A stretch of DNA of 64,000 nucleotides from Paralichthys olivaceus (lineage: Eukaryota > Chordata > Actinopteri > Pleuronectiformes > Paralichthyidae), in the NCBI RefSeq assembly GCF_024713975.1, contig NC_091106.1, forward strand, positions 11,945,001 through 12,009,000, in the 5' to 3' direction. A program made the position numbers and the translations under genes. Below, piece by piece: positions 1-15,200 of the stretch; position 1 is the first letter of the stretch, and every line of letters begins with the position of its first letter. The notes below the pieces were generated by a model. That model was given only the letters and a program-made list of their open reading frames with translations, made no database searches and had not been told where the DNA came from.

Positions 1-54
1 GACAGTGTGTGAAGTAAAGTTTGAGTCAAGAAATAAAACACACGAATAACACGT

Positions 55-178
<124 letters not shown>

Positions 179-252
179 AAGGACTCGTCGTGACTTGAGA
201 ACTACAAACGCTCCCATGATTCCACGTCGGCTCCCTCGCGCTGTGCACTCAC

Positions 253-390
253 TCTGGCGCTGCTGCTAAGCAACAAGCATTTGCGAGCTACGATGCTAGC
301 CAGTAACCTGGTTAGCTCCGCTCTCAGCGTAGTTAGCTCATACGCAGGCTCGCAGACAGACGGCAGTGCGGACAGATACGTGATTTCCAT
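253..390 (-). CDS. possible first coding exon of an unidentified divergent gene (partial)
   Basis: On the minus strand an ATG at 390 with G at -3 and +4 opens a 46-codon frame that ends in phase 0 at a strong donor, CAGA|gtgagt, with the intron starting at 252. The translated segment is leucine- and alanine-rich (for example ELTTLRAELTRLLASI) and could form a helix or coiled coil. It lies in a GC-rich stretch upstream of the rab23 leader, so the layout would be a head-to-head gene pair sharing a promoter. The remainder would lie left of the window. I do not recognise the protein; it does not resemble PRIM2, the mammalian neighbour. It may simply be a chance open frame in promoter DNA. Confidence 0.35.
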
Positions 391-399
391 CCCGTAAAT

Positions 400-706
400 G
401 TCTCCGAGTTGACTCACTCGTCGTCGTTGATCAAACTTTGTGTGTCGTGTGGACGCTGAGAAGAACCCGGGCTCTGTGCAGACATTAGCTAGATACCGTT
501 AGCAGGTGTAGCAGAAGGTTCTGTACTCTGGGAAAAGAAGTGGCTAACCCTTAGCTAGGTAACCTTAGCACAGGGAGTCACCGGCGCCTCCTCTCGCCAC
601 AGAGACGAGCCGAGGGCGGCTGTAGATATGTGATTGCGGGTTAGCCGGCTGGTTAGCTCGTCAAATGCTGGAGGACACCCGGAGGAGTCGTACCGTGATT
701 TTACAG
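400..706 (+). promoter_or_regulatory. rab23: rab23 promoter and untranslated first exon
   Basis: GC-richer stretch ending in a good splice donor (TTTACAG|gtaagg at 706/707). The next matching acceptor is CTGTCAG at 2548-2550, joining to the exon with the rab23 start codon, so this is read as the non-coding first exon and core promoter. No TATA box is seen. The stretch is dense in GTTAGC/GCTAAC words (543, 640, 652 and others). The transcription start cannot be placed exactly. Confidence 0.55.
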
Positions 707-2550
707 GTAAGGAGCCGCTCTCTGTGTGGGTTTAGCTAGCTTTGAATCCCCCGGATCCTCCATCATGTTCAGCGGGGCAGCACCAGCAGCTGCTCGGGAC
801 TTCAAGCTGCCATTCAACAGGTCACGTCTTGACCAAGGCGAGTCTGGTTTGGGCTTTAAAAGAACCATGAAAAGTTTGCTTACACTTAATCCCATTATTT
901 GACAGCCCTATCTTTGTTGTCATCAATCCTAGGTAGAAACCAGTTCTTCTCATGACATTGTGAAATAGTTAAATTCTCCTTGTGCCCTTATTCATTGACT
1001 TTAACAGTGTCCCACTTTGAAGTTTGGGTAAAGTCTGTGAGGATGACTCACTGTTCAGGAATAAGATGTGTTATCTTCCACAGAATTAGGTCATTTGCAT
1101 GTACGTTTTTAATATGATGTAAAAGACAGTGTTTTAGTTCACATTCTCTATCATGTCTTTAATATATATGCATATGATTTGATTGAGATGTGGTTGAACT
1201 GCAGAAGTTGAACTTGGCTTGTGAGTTGAGAAGTTTAAATCAGGACGGATGTCCTCAGTCTTCACTCAACACGGGTGACGTAAAATCTAAATTTAAAGTA
1301 AAGTAGTTTCCTGTAAACTAAAAGTGTATGAATAGATGTATAAGATAATGTCATTGCAGCCACATTTTAATGATTGCGATACAACTATTATTACAAATGT
1401 CATTACTCCTCCATTAATCTCTGTCAGATGCTTGGTTTTGTATAAATACTTGAAACATTGATTGACTTCTTCATTCATGTTAGACACGATCTTTTCTCAT
1501 GGATGTTGTAAATGTTATTTTGTTGATGTTCTCTGTTAGAAGCAGTATCTCTTTCACTTCTGTCCGTCCTTGGAGAGGGATCCCTCACTTCTTACTCTCT
1601 CTGAGGTTTCCAAGTGTTTTTCCCCCTGTTAAAACCTTTTTGATGCAGTTTTTTCTCACTGTAGTCGAGGGTTAAGAGCAGAGAATGTCACATGCTATGC
1701 CCCATGAGGCAAATTGTGATTTGTGAGTATGATCTATACAAATACAATTTGATTTGATTGATAGTATAATAATATAAGATCATACTCTTTAATTTTAAGC
1801 CACATTTCTGCCTGCGTGGTCTAACAACCACTGCATCATGCAGCTCAGTGGTGGTTGATGAATAATATCTTCTGCTGCAATAAATATTGTGACTCAAATC
1901 CAGACAGGCTGTTGGACCATACTCACACAGTAGGTTGCCACTGTCCACTGGGAACAGCTTTCTCACAATATTTTGTTTAGCGTCGCACTCAGCAGCTCCA
2001 CACATGTCGCTGTGGACGGGCCAGTTGCTATGTGGAGTCTGCCGCTCTCCCTGCTAATGGAAGAATAAACACATTGCACAGTCACTCCCTGTAAAATTAA
2101 CAACTCTTTGTTCAGTTTGAGCACACAAAATAATTGTTTGAAGAACAATCCCAGTCATTGTGTATATAAGGCCATCTTTTACAGTGTAACCTTTCCATAG
2201 TTAAATTCTTGTCATTATGAAAAATTGTAATTGAATATTTATTTTTACTGTTGGTAAAGAAGCAATTTTTTTTGACTTTGGTAATTTGAAATCTTAATAT
2301 TTTAGACATATAATTATCTATAATAGTTGAAGTATAAAATGAATCAATAAAATAAATAAACATTTGTCACAGCCCTAGTAATCTGTAATATAAAGGTGCT
2401 ACATTTTGGGTTGTACTGGAGAAAAAGTAGGTTTGAAGAATATGACTACCTACCCCTACAACCTTTTATATAACTTATTTACTCATAGCTAGTTTTTGGT
2501 GGTTAATATCTAAAGTGTGCCTCACATCAATCAATGTTTCACACTGTCAG
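707..2550 (+). other. rab23: rab23 intron 1
   Basis: AT-rich intron between the non-coding first exon and the first coding exon. It holds one recognisable interspersed repeat (about 1555-1765). The short open frames on both strands show no family resemblance and no coding signature. Confidence 0.55.
1555..1765 (+). repeat. teleost interspersed repeat (CTGTCCGTCCTTGGAGAGGG family)
   Basis: The segment starts near CTGTCCGTCCTTGGAGAGGG, continues through a pyrimidine-rich GAGGTTTCCAAG...TTTTTCCCCCTGTTAAA stretch, and ends in GCAAATTGTGATTTGTGA...CTATACAAATACAATTTGATTTG. I recognise this order of blocks as a very common dispersed repeat of teleost introns that ends in an AAATTTGATTTGATT-type tail. 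Its class (retroposon tail or other) is not decided from this copy, and no target duplication was identified. Confidence 0.6.
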
Positions 2551-2629
2551 GTGGTATATGTGTCCGTCTCGCATCACTAAAACAACCCGGGCAGAGTGGA
2601 ACTGAGAGAACCAGCCAGACGTCGCCACC

Positions 2630-4040
2630 ATGTTGGAGGAGGACATGGAAGTGGCCATCAAAGTGGTCGTGGTTGGCAACGGAGCCGTTGGCAAATCCAG
2701 TATGATCCAACGCTACTGCAAAGGCATCTTCACTAAAGACTACAAAAAGACAATCGGAGTGGACTTTCTGGAGAGGCAGATAGAGTAAGCAACTTGTTTT
2801 AGTGTTTTTTTCTCTAAGGTTGTTAGAGAAACAAGTTTTAGTTTTTAGTTTACAGTAATTAGTATCTCAAAAGGTTACTTTAATGAGGAAGTAGGATATT
2901 TGTATCCTAACTACAGGTTATCAGATACTTTTCCCTCATTACCTGCTCATTATTTCAGTGTCAATGACGAAGAGGTCCGACTAATGCTTTGGGACACTGC
3001 TGGGCAGGAAGAGTTTGACGCTATCACCAAGGCCTATTATCGTGGTAAGACACCGACCACTCTGACAAACTATAACGCTGTAGCTTTGGTTCACTGACCT
3101 CACTGACTGCTCATTGTGCTCAGGTTAAGTTTTTGTTGCACTGAAAACAAAGTGACTCTCTAATGCGACTGTTCTCATGTCACTGTTGTTATATCCTCAC
3201 AGAGGGTGGATTATGTGTCATATATTAGAGATAGATCCTTTTTTTTTAAGGCGTTATCTTAATGATTTTCTGTGTTATTTCCCCATATTCCAGGTGCACA
3301 AGCATGTGTGCTGGTTTTCTCTACCACCGACAGGGAGTCATTTCAGGCTATCGACAGCTGGCGGGAGAAAGTGGAAGCAGAGGTTGGAGATATTCCCACA
3401 GTTCTAGTGCAGAACAAAATTGACCTCCTAGAAGAGACTGTTATAAATAAGTAAGTTGCTTTGTTTGCAAAGGACAATGATATTGAAATGTAATTAAAGC
3501 AGTGTACCCTACCATGAAATAATAAAATGTAATTTCTTTGCTTGAATTATAGTGAGGAGGCAGAAGGTTTGGCAAAAAGACTCAAACTGAGATTTTATCG
3601 AGCTTCAGTAAAAGAGGACCTTAATGTTAACGAGGGTGGGTTTCTGAAAATGTGGACATCTTTTTTTATGCAAGTTAAACAGTCACTTTCTAAATGTTAC
3701 TGATATTCTTCTATTCCTTTCTGTTTAGTTTTTAAGTACTTAGCTGAAAAGTATCTTCAACGACTCAAGCAGCAAACAGCAGAGGAGACCGATGTGGTCC
3801 ATTCAACAAGCAATAAAATAGGTAAGACATTTTTAATGTTTAATGTTGCAGTTTAAGATTTAAAATTTCAAGGTGACATTACTCATAAATGGTTATTTTC
3901 CCAAAGGTGTTTTCAATACCACAAGTAGTAATGTCTGCAACCAGAACTCCAGCAACGGTAGAGAAGTCATCACGTTGAGACCAAACAAACAACGGACCAA
4001 GAAGAGTAAAAATCCTTTTGGAAGTTGCAGCCTTCTCTAG
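2630..4040 (+). CDS. rab23: Ras-related small GTPase Rab23
   Basis: Rab-family GTPase; in vertebrates Rab23 acts in vesicle and ciliary trafficking and restrains Hedgehog signalling. Coding exons: 2630-2784, 2959-3044, 3294-3450, 3553-3635, 3729-3821, 3907-4040; all junctions are GT-AG and phases fit, giving 235 residues (human about 237). The start lies in a strong context, GCCACCATG. Visible motifs: P-loop GNGAVGKS (residues 16-23), switch I TIGVDF (41-46), switch [10 protein letters not shown] (63-70), guanine-specificity NKID, and a basic C-terminus ending in the prenylation box CSLL, whose final leucine predicts geranylgeranylation. Near-identity to vertebrate Rab23 in the GTPase core makes the assignment firm. 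It converges on bag2. Nothing looks broken. Confidence 0.97.
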
Positions 4041-6990
4041 ATAGAATCATTTTAGTTTTAGCAACCGACTATTTGTTTCTCAGACTAGATTGGTCATTGT
4101 TGTATTCATTTAGAGACCAAAGCCCATACAGACTGGGAAGTACTACTCTACACTACTTTAACAATTTTGGTTCAACCTTGGGTGTCCATCAGTGGTCTGC
4201 ACACAAAGCCTGTTGATATGTATACACGTTGGGTAACAACTAGAGCTGAAATCCCCACAAAAACAAGAGTTATGTCTGTGAGTGATTGTGTGTTTTTTTT
4301 TTTTGTTTTTTTTTTTAATATATATAACTATATACACGCCTCTCATCAAAATATGTAACAGCAAATGTTGCACTCTTGCTCCTGGTCGCCCATTCATGTG
4401 TTTGACATTTGAACCGTACAATATGTTTGCATGCATCGTAGAAGATAAACAGATCATTTTGTACCATATTTTTCTAACTGTCAACAAACTATGGCTCAGA
4501 CTATGCTGTTTATTGTGGACAAAACACTCTGGAATCCAGAAGTAATTCTATGTGCAGAGTTATTTTTGTACGAATCACATTAGTGTTGAGTGATATTTTC
4601 ACTGAAGTGTTGACGTTGTGCCAAAATGTTCCATTTTCTGAGCTGTAGTTTAACATTAACACTGCAATGACTTGGATGTAACATGAAAAGAATAGAATGT
4701 GCTCCTATGGATAACCAAATATCGATAACTATTGTCACAAAATAGTCCTGTGTGTCGGCTTACAGTGCACTTATTCAAAGATTTGTTATCTGAATTCTTC
4801 ACTTAATTATGAGTTGAATTAATGATTCTCTGCTATTTGAGTCATAATACATCAAGTTACAATCTGTTATGGTACTTTCAGTTGTTAACATATGTCAGAT
4901 TTAACTGACCTTTTCTTTAACGTTAGCATAGCTTTGCCTATGCAGGGTTTATATTGTCCATTGTCACTACATTTCAAACACTAAACATGTTACAAGTTGT
5001 GTTTTTATCTTGGGTTTGGCCTCATGTTGTATTCTATCAGTTTTATTTATATCATTCTGCTCACTTTTAATGGGATGAAAGGGAGAAGGAGCTGGAATAC
5101 AGACAGAATAAAGAGTGAAAACCCCTCGCTGTCTGATGGTATTAGAGATGTTCTGATACCATTTTTCTCTTCCCTCTACCAATTCAGATACCTGGACTTT
5201 AAGCATCTTCCAATACCAAGTACTGATCCGATACTGATGCATAAAATAACAAACAAAAACCCCACTTGTATAACAGCTGTATGCTTCTAACCCTGTATGG
5301 AAGTGATGATCGCTATCACTGCTGTATGGCCTGGCTCAGGTTAAACCGTTTGGAAAAACAAATGCATACAGAGTATGAACGTCATAGAACTTCTTTTATG
5401 ATCTAGTTTGACAGTCATGACTGACAAAGTTCACAAATAAACAAATCTATAGGAATATGCAATGATTACTTCTTCAAATTGCTCGAAATGGAAGCCTAAC
5501 ATATGTTTCATGTCGCCATTTTACACGTGGGACTTTCAGTCTGAGATATTGCCAAATTGCTGATATTTTATCTAGCTCTGGCTAATGCTACACTACCAGA
5601 AATCACTTCTTTTTGGCTGCTCTAAAACCAGTATCAGTGGCAGTTACAGCACAACTGCTGTTTTGGAGCAGCAAAGAGTGATTTCCAGGAAAAGAAAGTT
5701 GCAGTTCAGTCAGGGAGACATTTCTATATTTTGAAGACGTGGCATTGGATGGGTACACAGATTTGCGTACTTGCTGATGCTCAGTCCCGCAGTATCTGAG
5801 GCATTTCCAATGCTGGTATTGGAACATCTCTTGGTGGTATTACCAAAACCACAAGCATCAGGGCTAGGTATGTTTCTGCTTGAGTGCCTTTGGTGGCCTG
5901 AATATGCAAGAAAATCCAGTTTCTTCTCACTAAATCAGGATACTCCAAAAAGATCTCCCAAACTAATATTCAGTCCCCAGTAGAGCGGTGAACTGTTAAT
6001 TATTGCCTTTTAGTAATTTTGTTTTCCAAGAATCATTATCTGAACGATACTAATTTACCAAGCACAAAGAAATATGTGTAAAGTCTTATATTAAATCTGC
6101 TTTATAAAATTATTGAAATGTCTTTATTGAAAGTATTTTAAATGGAATATGAATACATAGGACATCTTTGTGGGTAAACATGTGCATGCCTGTCTTTTTG
6201 AAAGTTTTGTAACTGATCTCGGAGCTGTGTTAGAAGCTGTTAATCCCAGCTTCAAACGAAGTTCCGATTAATTAAACCATGTTATCACTTAATAGTCTGA
6301 TGTGAGCATCTCAGCTGCTTCAAATACCATCGGTACTAAGACTGTGTCACATTTCAAGCTTTCTCGTTTGGTTCTATGTAAAGAGTTCTGTTCTGAAAAG
6401 AAAGTGTGGAGTAAGTAATGCATGCAAGCCTTTTTTTCCACATCAGTGAATGTTCAGTCATGGTTGTAAAGCCACATTGCCTTGTCCTTGTTTACATTCT
6501 CCCCCGCTGACCATTTAATTCCTCTTCCTGCTGTTGGTTTAAAGCTGCAGCGAATCTGTAAATAATCATTTCTCCAGCTTTCTCTTACTTGTAAACATTT
6601 GCCTTTTTATTTGCTTCTTGACTGAATGGATTTAGTGCACTTTATCAACAAGATGGTTTCAAATCTTAAAGAACCATAAGTTAAAACTAACCATACTTAT
6701 GTGCTGTCACTCAGGTGTTGTAATAATCTGTTTTACTGTTCCTCTACTTTCCCCACACACAGTACTTTATAAACCAGTTTCACGTGTTTAGATCGACAAA
6801 CCCAGATAATTCTACTTAGTCTGACAACAACAAAAACCATTGTTGGATTTTTTTTGTTTGTTTTAACAGTTATACATGTATCACAGCCTGGAAGCGTGCC
6901 ACAGAATTGTGCACCTGATTTTACGTGTGTGTGTGGGGGAGTTGATTGTAATCTGACCTAAATAAAAGAAATTCATGAAATTGTACTTTA
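4041..6990 (+). other. rab23: rab23 3' untranslated region
   Basis: About 2.9 kb of AT-rich DNA with no coding signature follows the rab23 stop codon. A canonical AATAAA at 6961-6966 is the last good + strand signal before the convergent bag2 gene, so the long 3'UTR is read to end shortly after it. Another AATAAA near 5437 could give a shorter message. The open frames at 4025-4545 and 5771-5983 are not supported as genes. Confidence 0.5.
6961..6966 (+). terminator. rab23: candidate polyadenylation signal of rab23
   Basis: Canonical AATAAA on the + strand, downstream of the rab23 stop and upstream of the convergent bag2 gene. The choice between this and earlier signals is inference. Confidence 0.4.
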
Positions 6991-7284
6991 GCATCCAGTG
7001 TATAATTTCAAATGAAAGTTTTCTGTACATTTGTCCACATTCAACAAGTTGAGACAATGAAAAAGTGTAAATGTTGTTGGTAAAAGATGGTGTTCACCTT
7101 CAATAGTCAACGAGAGGTGTGCTAGCTCTCCGACAGGGCTGTAACGTGTGTATGCAATGTGCATGTGACTGGACAGTTTAGTTGCAGGTATTATATCATA
7201 TGTGGAACAGTTACCTTGACAACCTGATAGCTGCCATGTTCCCATCAGTCCCAGAAATAGGCTGTGACACTCACTTCATTTGTT

Positions 7285-7420
7285 TTCTGCCAAAGAGGTT
7301 AGGATTTCAGCTGTGTGTGGTAATGAGCAGGATTACGCAAAAACGAATGAACAGATTTCCATGAAAAAAAATGAGACGTGGGCCACTTTGGAGTGGATCC
7401 AGATAAACAGACAGATCCGG
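7285..7420 (+). repeat. dispersed repeat family R1, copy 1
   Basis: Contains GCAGGATTACGCAAAAACGA, then CAGATTTCCATGAAA, GAGACGTGGGCCACTTTG and GTGGATCCAGAT. The same ordered blocks recur at 12316-12530, 32255-32400, 34960-35150 and, inverted, at 46365-46735. This is a truncated copy in the interval between rab23 and bag2. Confidence 0.65.
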
Positions 7421-7904
7421 TGCCCCTTCTACTTTTATTAACTCTTCTGACACAATCTTACATTAAAAAACAGCTTTGTGCAAATATGAATAAAAATCCA
7501 CAGGTTGATTTTATCTGTATTGCTCAAAGAGGTAGTGCATGCATATCTCACATCCTTAAACAAGTGTCTGATTTTAAAGTATGACAGTGAAACAGAACAA
7601 GAGACTTCACCTATTTAACCAACCATATGTCATCAGGGATACTCTTTCACTTTATTCGAAGATGCCGATCTCACAAAGTGTAACCTGGTAATAAAATAGC
7701 TATTAAGACTGCAGCATCATCTCCTGACTCATTATGAATTATTCAGTTGGTTATCAGCAAGCACTATGCTGTTTTGTCTTAAGTGCACATTTGAACACAC
7801 AATAGTGGGTTCACACGATAGAAAAAAAAGAAATCCATATTTAGTGGGTGGAAGTAAAACTTGATCATGCATAGACACCACTCTAATATAGTAGTGAGTT
7901 GTGA

Positions 7905-7910
7905 TTTATT
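7905..7910 (-). terminator. bag2: candidate polyadenylation signal of bag2
   Basis: TTTATT on the + strand is AATAAA on the bag2 strand, about 85 bases beyond the bag2 stop. Further AATAAA words on that strand lie at 7651-7656 and 7434-7439, so a longer 3'UTR is also possible. Confidence 0.4.
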
Positions 7911-7993
7911 GTATATCTGGCCCTAAGTGTTTCTGCTACATGTAGAGTCACAGTTTGTTCAGATTGGTGGTGTGTAAGACATGTTTTTGGTTC

Positions 7994-11877
<3,884 letters not shown>

Positions 11878-11883
11878 TTTAAT
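11878..11883 (-). terminator. znf451: candidate polyadenylation signal of znf451
   Basis: TTTAAT on the + strand is ATTAAA on the znf451 strand, about 80 bases past the stop codon. It is the commonest variant signal. No AATAAA was found nearer. Confidence 0.4.
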
Positions 11884-11963
11884 ACATTTTGAATACAATG
11901 ACACTGTACAAAACATTTCAATACCATGTCTGATGAACTGTGTCACAAACAGCTTTTCCGTCA

Positions 11964-12206
11964 TTAGAATTCCAGAAGACTTCTCTTAAGAGCTTCTTCT
12001 ATCTCTGAATATAAAAAAACAGATAATAAAAATCTTTGTTACAAAAGTTCAAATAACAACACTGAGAAAATCTTTTTATGTACTTTTCATGCACACTATT
12101 AACATTATGACTAATATCTAGAGTCAATACTTTTCCATACCTGTGGACTCTCTTGCTTCTTCTTCAATCACAGACAGTGCATGCTTCATTTCCTCATCTG
12201 AATCGT
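11964..12206 (-). CDS. znf451: znf451 C-terminal exons encoding a ubiquitin-interacting motif
   Basis: Two small exons (12206-12141 and 12004-11964) follow the large zinc-finger exon. They encode DDSDEEMKHALSVIEEEARE and then STEIEEALKRSLLEF and stop. The second fits the UIM pattern: acidic lead, hydrophobic, x-x-Ala-x-x-x-Ser-x-x-acidic. The first is also UIM-like (acidic, then M-K-H-A-L-S-V-I-E-E). The splice phases (1 and 1) are exact. A C-terminal UIM agrees with what I recall of mammalian ZNF451. Confidence 0.85.
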
Positions 12207-15200
12207 CTGTAACAGAATACACAATAAAAGGGAATAAGAATCTGTAACAATTAGTAAATACTTAAAGACAAATGTTACTACGTACAACAAGCAGGTTATG
12301 TTTTCATCACTGTTCATTTGTTTGTTTGGTTGGTTAGTTTGTCAGTAGGATTCTGCAAAAACTACAAAACGGATTTCCACGAAACTTGGTGGAAGGATGA
12401 GACATGGGCCCTTTGAATTTTTGGGGCAGATCCATTTAGGAGACGATATCTGGGTGTCTACAGTTGGGTGCAGTTTAAATTATTCCGAGGGGACTGTTGG
12501 GCCTTGGCGGAAGTACGCCATTTTAGCTCCTAACATAATATAAGGCACTTCGTATCTTTCAGCTTGCAGATGTATTACTTTAAACTGAGTCTTTATTTTA
12601 TGATGGACATATTTCATAACTTTTGCAAACAAATTTCCAATGAAAAGCATTAAAATGTGATAAAAATACTATGCTACACTGCCTTTGCTTACTTGTATTG
12701 AGTTACACAGTGGCTGTGTGTTATTTATTGCCTACTTTAATTTGCTTCACTCTCTTTGTTGTCTTGAGAGACGTTCAGAGACGTCACCCTTGTCTCATCT
12801 TCACTCTCTGCACATGACGATATGAACACACAAGTAAACACAGCATGCAAACAAACGGTAGCTGATCGATGTCTAAAGATGTGATGTTAACTGATTTACC
12901 GTTGTTGTCTGGTTCGATCACAGCACTGAGAATATTTGCAGTGGGGGCCTCTGTTTTCATGTTCTTCTCGCAGGTCCTGGAGCTCCTGCAGGGTTCCAGC
13001 GAACAGTGTTGGGAGTGGTAGTGGTTGTGGAAACTCTGTACAGACACAAAACTCTCCGGGCACGTTTTGCATTGTACGTCAAAGGTCTTGTCGAGGTGCA
13101 AGGCGGTGTGTTTCATGTGGACGTGAGTTTTCATTTGTGCATAGGAAGACACAGTTACATCACACGGAGCACAGACATACTGACATCTTCCGTCAGAGCC
13201 CAGATTCCTCATGCACTGTGTATATGTAGCTTTCATTTCCTCCTTGCTCTTTTCTGAACTCATGCACGGACACGTAAGCCGACTGGTGCTCTCGGCAACA
13301 GCAGGCTGAACGACGTCCCCGCCATCCATTTGGAAGTAGTCCTTGCTGTGAAGACTCTTGTAGTGCTCCAAGAACTCGCCCTCAACTTCAAACTGCATGC
13401 TGTCGCAGAGGCCGCAGAAGTGGGAGCTCTTAATCTGCCCGTCGTGCTCATTCACACAGTGTCTCCGAACAGTGGACTCCTTGAAGAACTTCTGAGGACA
13501 GTGTCCACAGATGAATCTCTGAAAGCTGTGACTGCTCGCGTCGCTGCAGTGCTTGTGAACGGCCGCTTCCGAGTCAAAGATGTCCTCGCACATCCTGCAC
13601 ATCCAGGTCTGCTCTGCTTTTGAAGAAGATGGCTCCACTGTGTTCTGCTGGACTCTTGAGGACTTGGAGGAGGAATGCAGGGAGACATCGTGGCTGGTGG
13701 ACGGCTCGGCATCGATGACTGTGGCGACGTCCTCAGTCACTTCTTGTTCGGCAAAGTAGGTGTGTCCAGTGTGAGCGTCTGACACGTGGGACAGGATATC
13801 TTCGTGCCGAGGCATTTCCACTTTGCACTTGCGGCAGTAGAAGAGAAAGTTAGAGAGATGAGCTCCTCCATGAAACCGGCTCATATGCAAACGGGTAATT
13901 GAAGACTCCCCCATGTGTTTGCCACAGACGCCACACTGATGGAAAATCTGGTTTATAGCCAGGAGATGCTTACTGGCTGCAGCCTCCTCCATGAACTGCA
14001 GACCACACTCGCAGAACCACGCTGTTGTCGAGTTTCTGCTCATGCAGCTATTCACACTAAGCCGCTTGCGTTTTGCTGTAAAATTTTCACCATCGTTCTT
14101 CTTGCGTATTCTTTTTGGTGTTTGAAGGTCAGTGGGCTGTTTTCCCTCTGGTGCCCCTTTGGCCATCCTGGCGTGCTGCAGAAGCGCAGTGCCCATCGTT
14201 CGGTTGATCTCGACATCGTGCTGGGTCGATTCTTTGTGGCGCTCGATTTCATCTTGGCTGAGGAAGATTTGACAGCAGAGGGAGCACTGCCCTCGCACCT
14301 GCAGCTGTTTCATCACCTGAACTATTGTTTTCTCAGCTTTGGCCACTGCACAGCCCTGTCTGCAGTGCACGCTGAAAAAGAAAATGAGGAAAAAAAGACA
14401 GGAAATGTCCGTTTTATAAAAATTACCAACAGAATAACACTGTAACACTGCATGCTAGAATAAGCTCTTACTTACTTAAAGTGAGCTTGAGCTGCCTGGT
14501 GCGAGATTAGTACTTTGTGACATAAAGAGCAGCGGACATTGAACTGTACATCCTTGCACAAAGCAGTGAGACGGTTCTTAACAAACTGTGGGACAGGAAC
14601 CGGCAGCGCCTTTCCTCTGGGCTCTAACAAGACGACAAAAGTAAAAGAGACATGCATATGTATATAAAATACCTCCTGAGATTTGATTATGTGTAGTTTT
14701 AATGAGGATGTACAGAAAGGAAAACTTGTTCAACAAACCATTCATGGAAAGAGCCTCTGTGAAGTGGTTTTTGGTTGACATGTGCTGAAGGCACTCATCT
14801 CTGAGGTTGAAGAGGAGGTAGCAGGCAGGGCAGGCAAAACACACAATCCTCTGATAGGTCTGAGCGAGGCTGTGAGCATTATCAGCTGATGCCTTTACCT
14901 AAGATTCAAAAAGAGAACAGCCTTGAAATTTTACTCCTGTAAATTAAAAGTGAACTATGACTTTCAAAATGTAATGGATAAAAAAACATTGGCAGAGCAA
15001 AGAGTGTTTAAACCTTAGTCTCTAGATGTATTCTCCATGCTTCTTTGGTCTGAAAGTGTTGCCCACAGGCAACACAGGCAAAGAGTTCAGAAGGACATCC
15101 CTTCAGATTGATAGCTGGATCACAAGGGGAATGGTCAAACCTGCACGCAAGATATTGTACTTCATAAAATATGCCGATTTGGAAACAGGAACATGGTTCA

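Noticed and set aside
200-420. Idea that the minus-strand frame is PRIM2, the mammalian neighbour of RAB23
   Set aside because: The translated sequence does not resemble the PRIM2 N-terminus.
12936-14445. Several + strand open frames (about 80-176 codons) opposite the znf451 zinc-finger exon
   Set aside because: They are antisense shadows of a long, clearly coding minus-strand exon; no splice signals or family resemblance.
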